Source of the DNA: Aestuariirhabdus litorea
GTDB taxonomy: Bacteria > Pseudomonadota > Gammaproteobacteria > Pseudomonadales > Aestuariirhabdaceae
Reading direction: 5' to 3'
DNA: 64,000 nt
Assembly (NCBI RefSeq): GCF_003864255.1
Contig: NZ_QWEZ01000001.1
Span: 1,984,001-2,048,000 of the forward strand
Below, in pieces: positions 58,836 through 64,000 of this stretch (position 1 is the stretch's first letter; each line of letters opens with the position of its first letter). The translations under genes and the position numbers were made by a program. Below the pieces are notes generated by a model. It made no database searches and had not been told where the DNA came from. It was given only the letters and a program-made list of their open reading frames with translations.

Positions 58836-61055
58836 TCAATCAAGTGACGCCAATGGCAGATAAACCCGTACCCGGGTTCCTTCACCCAGACCGGATTCTA
58901 CCTCCATCCTTCCGCCATGGTCGTTGATGATACCCTCACACAGGGGCATTCCCAAGCCGGTACCCTGACCTTCTGCCTTGGTGGTATAAAAGGGCTCGAA
59001 TATCTGCTGCAGGGTTTCAGCCGACATCCCACTGCCGTTATCGCTGATTTCGAGGACCGCCATCCCCTCTTCGCTCAAGCTGCGGATGGTCACCCTGGAG
59101 TCACGATCCGGCTCCGAGCCGCAGGCATCGGCGGCATTAACCAGCAGATTCATAATAACCTGCACCAACTGGTCCGCTATTGCATTGACCGGTGGCAGCG
59201 ATGGGTCTAACTGTTCATCCAGCTGAATTTCTCGCCAGCGCTTATCAAAGCGAATCAGTCGCGTGGTGGTTTGAACGATTCCATTCAAGTCGGACAGCTC
59301 AAAACTGTAGCTGGCAGGGCGCAGGAAGCTCGACACCTCGCGGCTGATCCCTTTTACACGATCAACATGATCGATAATCAGCTGGATTCTGGCACGCCCG
59401 TCGGCGTTGAGCAGGGGATGTTCGCTCTCCTCATCGTCAGCCATCAACTCAAGCAGCAACCCCTGAATAGCCGCCATGGGGTTGGCCACCTCATGCAAAA
59501 TCCCCCCGACCAGCAAGCCGACCTCGGCCATTTTTTCGCGGTGGCAGTATTTGAGGTGCAGGCTTTCAACCTCCTTCTCCGCTTTTTTGCGCTCAGTGAT
59601 ATCGCGAAACATAAGCAGGAAGAACTCTTTCTGCCCCTGGGTAAAGGGGCGAACACTGACCTCCATCGGGATCTCGTCGGCGTAACGATTGCGGCAGATC
59701 AGCTCCCGCCCATCGGGGTAGTGCTCCATCAGGCGCTCCATCCATTGCAGAGGACTGCCCGCCTCCTCATCAATGGTTCTCCCGAGCAGCTTGGAAACGG
59801 GGTGCCCCATGAGCTCATCGGGAGCGTAGCAAAACATCTCCTCGAGTGAGTCATTACTTACCTGCATACTCCCGTAGGCATCGACAGCGACAACGCCATC
59901 GCTCATCGCATCCATCATGGTCTGCAGGTAAACGCGCTGGGACTCCATTTCGCCCACCATCAGGCGACGTTGCAAGGCCGAGCGCTTGACCTGATAGAGC
60001 ATTGGCAACAGGATCAGCAACAGCAGCGGAACAATGATCGCCATTTTAATGGCGTACTGCCTGACACCGAACTGAAGCTGCTCGCTGGGAACAAAGGAAA
60101 GCAGTTTCCAGACCATACGCGAGCTGTAGCCGCTGTCTTTTGCGAGGTCCTCCGGGTAGTCGGGGAGGTAGCTGTCCACCTGCTGCAACGGGCGGTAGGT
60201 GATAAAGTTCAACAACCCCTGACTGAGCGGCACCGTGCCCGACTCGGAAAGCTCGATCTGCTCCCACAGAGAAGGAAACTGTTTCGCAAGGCTATAGCCT
60301 CCACTCTGGAGGCGGGGGTAACCATCGGGCAGGCTGTTGAAGGTTACGCCGTTACTGTTCACCAGATAGAGGTACCCTCCCTGCGGAGAGCGTTTGAGGG
60401 GCTGGTCCACGCCCGCTTCCGCCGAGGTGAGCAGTTCGTCGGCCAGGTAGTTAATGACCAAAATACCGGTGCGCTCGCCATCTGGCGAGGTCAACGGGGT
60501 AGACAGGCGCAGAATGGGCCGCCCCGAGGCCGAGCTGGTTGAACTCTCCTGCTCGACAGAAAGGGGGGAAATGAACACCTCACCCTCCCCCAACACCAGC
60601 GCACTGCTGAAATAATCGCGTCGTGACTGGTCCTGCAGCTTGTCGCCACTCACCGCGACGGGAAAGCCATTGAGGCAGTCCACTCGAACCCGTTCCTGGC
60701 CCCGGTTATCAAGAATACGTAGCTGGTCGAACTGCTGTCGAATACGGCAGAGGGTCTCCATCTCAAACAGCATCATGGTTCGATAGTGGGGATCATCCCA
60801 GCTATCAAAACCGTGTTGGTACTGGTGCTCCTGCAACCCGGTCATATCCTCGGTAATTGAGGTCAGGGTTCGCGCGATGGAGTGACGCTGCAAGGCAAGA
60901 GAGGTGAGCTCCACCTGACTGAAATGCTCACGGCGCATTTGCACATCGAAATGGAAGAAGACCACCGCAAACAGCACCAACAACAGCAAGGCAACCACTA
61001 CCGAGCCCAGCATCGAGCGCAAGACCACCACAAAGGAGACGTCCCCCCCCCTCAT
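58836..61055 (-). CDS. Membrane histidine kinase with double-Cache-like sensor and PAS domain
   Basis: The 739-residue protein has a membrane helix near residues 10-32 (VVVLRSMLGSVVVALLLLVL) and a large periplasmic sensor of about 310 residues, probably dCache. A second helix follows (AIKMAIIVPLLLLILLPMLY), then a PAS domain (DGVVAVDAYGSMQVSNDSLE) with PAC, and the kinase core. The H-box is LLVGGILHEVANPMAAIQGL with the phospho-acceptor His. The ATP site shows NLLVNAADACG, DNGSGM and GTGLGMPLCEGIINDH. Its ATG overlaps the second kinase stop. It probably phosphorylates the sigma-54 regulator encoded next. Confidence 0.93.
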   Translation of the reverse strand: MRGGDVSFVVVLRSMLGSVVVALLLLVLFAVVFFHFDVQMRREHFSQVELTSLALQRHSIARTLTSITEDMTGLQEHQYQHGFDSWDDPHYRTMMLFEMETLCRIRQQFDQLRILDNRGQERVRVDCLNGFPVAVSGDKLQDQSRRDYFSSALVLGEGEVFISPLSVEQESSTSSASGRPILRLSTPLTSPDGERTGILVINYLADELLTSAEAGVDQPLKRSPQGGYLYLVNSNGVTFNSLPDGYPRLQSGGYSLAKQFPSLWEQIELSESGTVPLSQGLLNFITYRPLQQVDSYLPDYPEDLAKDSGYSSRMVWKLLSFVPSEQLQFGVRQYAIKMAIIVPLLLLILLPMLYQVKRSALQRRLMVGEMESQRVYLQTMMDAMSDGVVAVDAYGSMQVSNDSLEEMFCYAPDELMGHPVSKLLGRTIDEEAGSPLQWMERLMEHYPDGRELICRNRYADEIPMEVSVRPFTQGQKEFFLLMFRDITERKKAEKEVESLHLKYCHREKMAEVGLLVGGILHEVANPMAAIQGLLLELMADDEESEHPLLNADGRARIQLIIDHVDRVKGISREVSSFLRPASYSFELSDLNGIVQTTTRLIRFDKRWREIQLDEQLDPSLPPVNAIADQLVQVIMNLLVNAADACGSEPDRDSRVTIRSLSEEGMAVLEISDNGSGMSAETLQQIFEPFYTTKAEGQGTGLGMPLCEGIINDHGGRMEVESGLGEGTRVRVYLPLASLD

Positions 61056-62557
61056 TCGGCTGACACCCCTGCCGGTCGTTCATCCGCTCGCTGCAGGGGC
61101 AACCTGATCAGGATCCGGGTGCCCAGCCCCTTACCCGACTCTATAGAGATGGACCCGTGGTGGGCGTCTATCAGGGCTTTACACAGAGGCAAGCCGAGCC
61201 CCCGCCCCTCGCCTTCCCCCTTGGTGCTGTAACTGGTATCAAACACACGCTCAATTCGGTCCAGCGTTATACCACAACCATTATCCTCAACTTCGAACTG
61301 AACAGACTCCCCATCAGATTGCAGGGTGCGCACCTCTACCCGAGGGTCGGGAATTCCCTCGAGTGCATCGAAGGCGTTACTCAGGAGGTTGATCACTACC
61401 TGCTCTAGCTGTTCACTGCGCCCCGGGATCGGAGGAATGGTGGCATCCAGCTCATAACTCACATCGATACCCTGCCAGCGCTCGTCGTAGCGCAGCAATC
61501 CTGCGCTATGCTGGATCACCTGATTGAGGTCAACCATATGGTAGCTGCTGTGCATGGGTTGACCGATGCGGGTCAGGTCTTCCACCAGGCCAACCATGCG
61601 ACTCGCGTACTGGTTAATCTGGTCAAGGTAAAGCTGGCGCTCCTCCTCACTCTCCTCCTCGACCAGGGCCTGAGCCAAACCGGATACCGCAGCCACCGGA
61701 TTACCCAGCTCATGCACCAATCCGGCGATCAGCTGCTGCATATCACCCCGCTTTTCACGATTGAAGCGGTTACGGCGTTCCAGCTCCAGCTCCTGCTCGC
61801 GCTGCCTCAACTGGCCAGCCATCTTGTTGACACCCTCGACCAGCGCCCCCAGCTCATCCTGGCGGCGTATCGCCAGGGGCTCACCCCGGTAACCACGGGT
61901 GATCTGCTGAACCCGACGCTTGAGCAGGCCGATATCCCGCGCCATACGCCCAAAGAACAGCGATATGATTAATCCCGCACCCAACAATCCCAACAACCCC
62001 AGGCCCAGCGCCTCCCAGGCCACCCTGTTACTGTGCTGCTGAAACGAGCGCACCACCTCCACCCGCATCTGGCGATTGGCCTGCAGCAGGGTTTCGAGCT
62101 CCTGTTTGTTGGAAGCCAGCCGATCTTTCAAGGTCAGCAGGCGAGCGGCATCGGGCGAGACCACCGCATCGGCCAACAACTGCACCACCCCTTTAAAGCT
62201 CTCGGCCCGATCCGGAAAAAACATCTCCAGCTGCTGATACTTTTCCCTGAGGGCAACAAAGTGCTGATGCACATTATTCAAGACCTGCTGACGGCCAGGG
62301 TTTCCGACCATCAGGAAGAGATCCGTATAGGCCTCGAACACCACCAGATCGGCTTCGATCAGTATGGTTTCGGTCTGCTGTAACTCGGAGTAATGGGCGA
62401 ACTGGTTGAACAGTACGTTCTTCTGCTCGAGGACGTACTGCGCCACTATGCCAACATAGACCATCAGGAAACAGACAAACAGCCACCCTTTTCCCTTGAG
62501 GGTCCGCAAGCCGTTAAGCAGCCTGAGTAACCCCGGCTGTTCAGTTTCTTGGGTCAT
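61052..62557 (-). CDS. Membrane histidine kinase with HAMP domain
   Basis: The 501-residue protein has two membrane helices (WLFVCFLMVYVGIVAQYVL and LGLGLLGLLGAGLIISLFFG) around a roughly 145-residue helical periplasmic sensor. A HAMP domain (RDIGLLKRRVQQITRGYRG) and a coiled coil follow, then the kinase core: IAGLVHELGNPVAAVSGLAQ with the acceptor His, NLLSNAFDAL, DNGCGI and GRGLGLPLCKALIDAH. I chose the ATG at 62557 with GGAG 7 bases before; GTG at 62563 is an alternative. Two kinases with one regulator suggest that two inputs are integrated. Confidence 0.93.
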   Translation of the reverse strand: MTQETEQPGLLRLLNGLRTLKGKGWLFVCFLMVYVGIVAQYVLEQKNVLFNQFAHYSELQQTETILIEADLVVFEAYTDLFLMVGNPGRQQVLNNVHQHFVALREKYQQLEMFFPDRAESFKGVVQLLADAVVSPDAARLLTLKDRLASNKQELETLLQANRQMRVEVVRSFQQHSNRVAWEALGLGLLGLLGAGLIISLFFGRMARDIGLLKRRVQQITRGYRGEPLAIRRQDELGALVEGVNKMAGQLRQREQELELERRNRFNREKRGDMQQLIAGLVHELGNPVAAVSGLAQALVEEESEEERQLYLDQINQYASRMVGLVEDLTRIGQPMHSSYHMVDLNQVIQHSAGLLRYDERWQGIDVSYELDATIPPIPGRSEQLEQVVINLLSNAFDALEGIPDPRVEVRTLQSDGESVQFEVEDNGCGITLDRIERVFDTSYSTKGEGEGRGLGLPLCKALIDAHHGSISIESGKGLGTRILIRLPLQRADERPAGVSAE

Positions 62558-63096
62558 TGCCACACTCCGCCATTGAGTTCATTGATGTAGTCTATCATCT
62601 CCTCCGAGTCCCAGTGGCGTTCGCCCACTACCCGGTCCAGCCATATCCCCTCGGCGCTGACTAAAAGCGTGGTGGGATAGAGCTCGATGCCCAGTTGCTC
62701 CGCCAGTCGACTGTCGGGATCCCAGTAAGGGGCAAAATCGAGTTCATAACGCCGATTAAACTCATCGATGAGGTTAACATCCTGGTCAACAGAGATCGCA
62801 ATCACCCTCAGCCGACCCTCCATCCTGTTCTTGAGGCGTTGCAATGCCGGCATCTCTTCCCGGCAGGGCTCGCACCAGCTGGCCCAAAAATTGATCAGTA
62901 GCGGTTTACCATACAGCTCTGCCAGCTCTTCGCGCGTATCATCGATACGCACCAGCTCGACGTTGGGCAGAGGGCGGCGGCTAGCCTCGAGTTTCTCCCT
63001 GGAGTGCCAATAGGACAGGGCAACCACTGTAACCACCCCCAGCATAAAGGCACCCATCACCCGGCGTGCTTTGGCGGCAGAGGACAGTGTTTTCAC
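62554..63096 (-). CDS. TlpA/ResA-like membrane-anchored thioredoxin
   Basis: The 180-residue protein has an N-terminal anchor (VMGAFMLGVVTVVALSYW) and a thioredoxin fold with active site Cys75-EP-Cys78 in NFWASWCEPCREEMP, then VIAISVDQDVNLIDEF and a cis-Pro region (IELYPTTLLV). ResA/TlpA proteins reduce the Cys pairs of apocytochromes for haem attachment, working with System II. The GTG start overlaps the cytochrome stop codon as GTGA behind GGAGG. It therefore complements the ResB/CcsA pair at 40 kb. Confidence 0.92.
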   Translation of the reverse strand: MKTLSSAAKARRVMGAFMLGVVTVVALSYWHSREKLEASRRPLPNVELVRIDDTREELAELYGKPLLINFWASWCEPCREEMPALQRLKNRMEGRLRVIAISVDQDVNLIDEFNRRYELDFAPYWDPDSRLAEQLGIELYPTTLLVSAEGIWLDRVVGERHWDSEEMIDYINELNGGVWQ

Positions 63097-64000
63097 TTAG
63101 CCTCCTCCGACTGACCAGTGTGAAAAGCCCGGTAGATATAGTGCACGATGGCGTCGATCTGTTCACCCGTCAGTACCGAGCGCCAGGCCGGCATAGAGGT
63201 GCCTTCGACACCCGAGGCGATCACCTGGGCCAGCCGTTCCGGGCCCAGCGCATTGATAAAGTCGGGGTCAGTCAGATCGCGGGGTGCCGACTCAAGAAAG
63301 GCGCCAATCCAGTTTTTGCCGCTGCCATCGGCCGCATGACAAAACGCGCAGTTTTGCTGGAACAGCCTCTCCCCCTCCGCCTCTTTTGGGGTCGGGTTCA
63401 GCAGGGGGGCCATACGATCATGCTGCGCATAGACACTGGCCGAGGTGAGAGCGTCCGGGGCCGGCGGCTGGGTGAAAGAGAAGTTGTTACGCGGATAGGA
63501 GATACTTCGGGGGCGCCATATAACCCCCTCGTCCACCACCCGGGCACGGTCGTGGCAACTGACACAGCTGTTCATAAAGAGTCGGTAGCCGGCCCGCTCA
63601 GGGTCACTCATCTGTTCCGGTGGCATATCCAGCGCCAGCGTCCCTTCGGCAAAGGGGAAAGCCAGCTCATACCGATCATGTTCTGGCCAGCCGTTGGCCT
63701 CTGTGTGATAACGGGTATTGACCCGTTTGGCCTCAACAAACTCCCGGCGGATAAAATCCACCACGAGCTCAATCTGGCGGGCATCGAGATAATGGGTAAA
63801 ACTGACCATAGCCGTACCCGGGACACCCTGGGTGACCGTGCTGATCATCTGCTCGCGAGTCCGGTCCCCGGGATCGAGGGAGGTGAAATCCCTCGGGGGG
63901 GGGCTCATAAAGGTCGCTGCCAACGTTTTGGCATCGCCCGAGTAGCCGTGACAATAGTAACACCGGTAGTTGTATAGCTCCCTACCCTGCTCGTGAGCCT
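63093..64000 (-). CDS. Triple-domain c-type cytochrome, 5' end beyond window
   Basis: The reading frame is open to the window edge, so the signal peptide is not seen. At least 302 residues carry three haem sites, CYYCH (63948-63962), CVSCH and CAFCH, each in a class I cytochrome domain with a candidate Met ligand (TAMVSF, GTSMPAW). The layout is like cytochrome c-type subunits of membrane oxidoreductases or electron-accepting dehydrogenases. It heads the operon with tlpA and the two kinases. Further genes of the same unit probably lie beyond the window. Confidence 0.88.
   Translation of the reverse strand, partial: AHEQGRELYNYRCYYCHGYSGDAKTLAATFMSPPPRDFTSLDPGDRTREQMISTVTQGVPGTAMVSFTHYLDARQIELVVDFIRREFVEAKRVNTRYHTEANGWPEHDRYELAFPFAEGTLALDMPPEQMSDPERAGYRLFMNSCVSCHDRARVVDEGVIWRPRSISYPRNNFSFTQPPAPDALTSASVYAQHDRMAPLLNPTPKEAEGERLFQQNCAFCHAADGSGKNWIGAFLESAPRDLTDPDFINALGPERLAQVIASGVEGTSMPAWRSVLTGEQIDAIVHYIYRAFHTGQSEEAK

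Noticed and set aside
1-64000. tRNA, rRNA, CRISPR arrays, insertion sequences
   Set aside because: None was seen by eye; no repeated spacer-like units, no transposase motifs and no cloverleaf sequences were recognised.

Overview
The window looks like a contiguous stretch of a GC-rich gammaproteobacterial chromosome. The housekeeping order yaeQ-recJ-prfB-lysS next to xerD-dsbC-hom-thrC, the rpsP-rimM-trmD-rplS operon beside ffh, and an RF2 gene with the classic programmed frameshift all fit a Pseudomonas/Oceanospirillales-like gammaproteobacterium. I cannot name the genus. No tRNA, rRNA, CRISPR array or insertion sequence was recognised.

Layout. 1-15.5 kb is mostly core metabolism and information processing: an acyl-CoA ligase end, an HDOD protein, an AIM24-like protein, a TetR regulator, lysS, prfB, recJ, yaeQ, a secreted serine hydrolase, thrC, hom, a GMC-oxidoreductase remnant, dsbC and xerD. 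15.6-22.8 kb is a reduced aryl-polyene-like type II fatty acid/polyketide operon on the minus strand (ACP, ligase, two hot-dog dehydratases, KS, chain-length factor, acyltransferase, glycosyltransferase, GtrA). It lacks an obvious ketoreductase, ammonia lyase and exporter, and starts beside a broken second ACP. 23.1-27.9 kb is an AT-richer glycan/lipid-sugar block. 28-34 kb is core again (rplS, trmD, rimM, rpsP, ffh, a CcsA-like protein, a CNNM/CorC-like protein).

34-64 kb is the remarkable part: a 30-kb locus with nine c-type cytochrome genes carrying at least 39 CXXCH haem sites. They are 7-haem, 3-haem, 3-haem, 11-haem, 4-haem (c plus c7), 3-haem, 4-haem, 1-haem, and a 3-haem gene cut by the window edge. 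With them are an outer-membrane beta-barrel, a parvulin-type prolyl isomerase, an NHL-repeat lipoprotein, two stand-alone beta-propellers, a pair of related secreted proteins of unknown function, ResB/CcsA (System II) cytochrome maturation proteins and a TlpA-like thioredoxin. Two histidine kinases and one sigma-54-dependent response regulator complete it. The simplest reading is a porin-cytochrome conduit for electron transfer across the outer membrane. From memory it resembles undecahaem electron-uptake clusters reported in biocathode or iron-cycling gammaproteobacteria.

Three sequences with the spacing of sigma-54 -24/-12 promoters stand before the three cytochrome units (plus strand near 35.49 kb, minus strand near 48.71 and 52.92 kb). 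The third has a consensus-matching IHF site 63 bp upstream. With the NtrC-type regulator encoded at 57.5-58.8 kb, they suggest that one phosphorelay switches the whole conduit. This promoter-regulator link is inferred from sequence and is the most testable new claim here.
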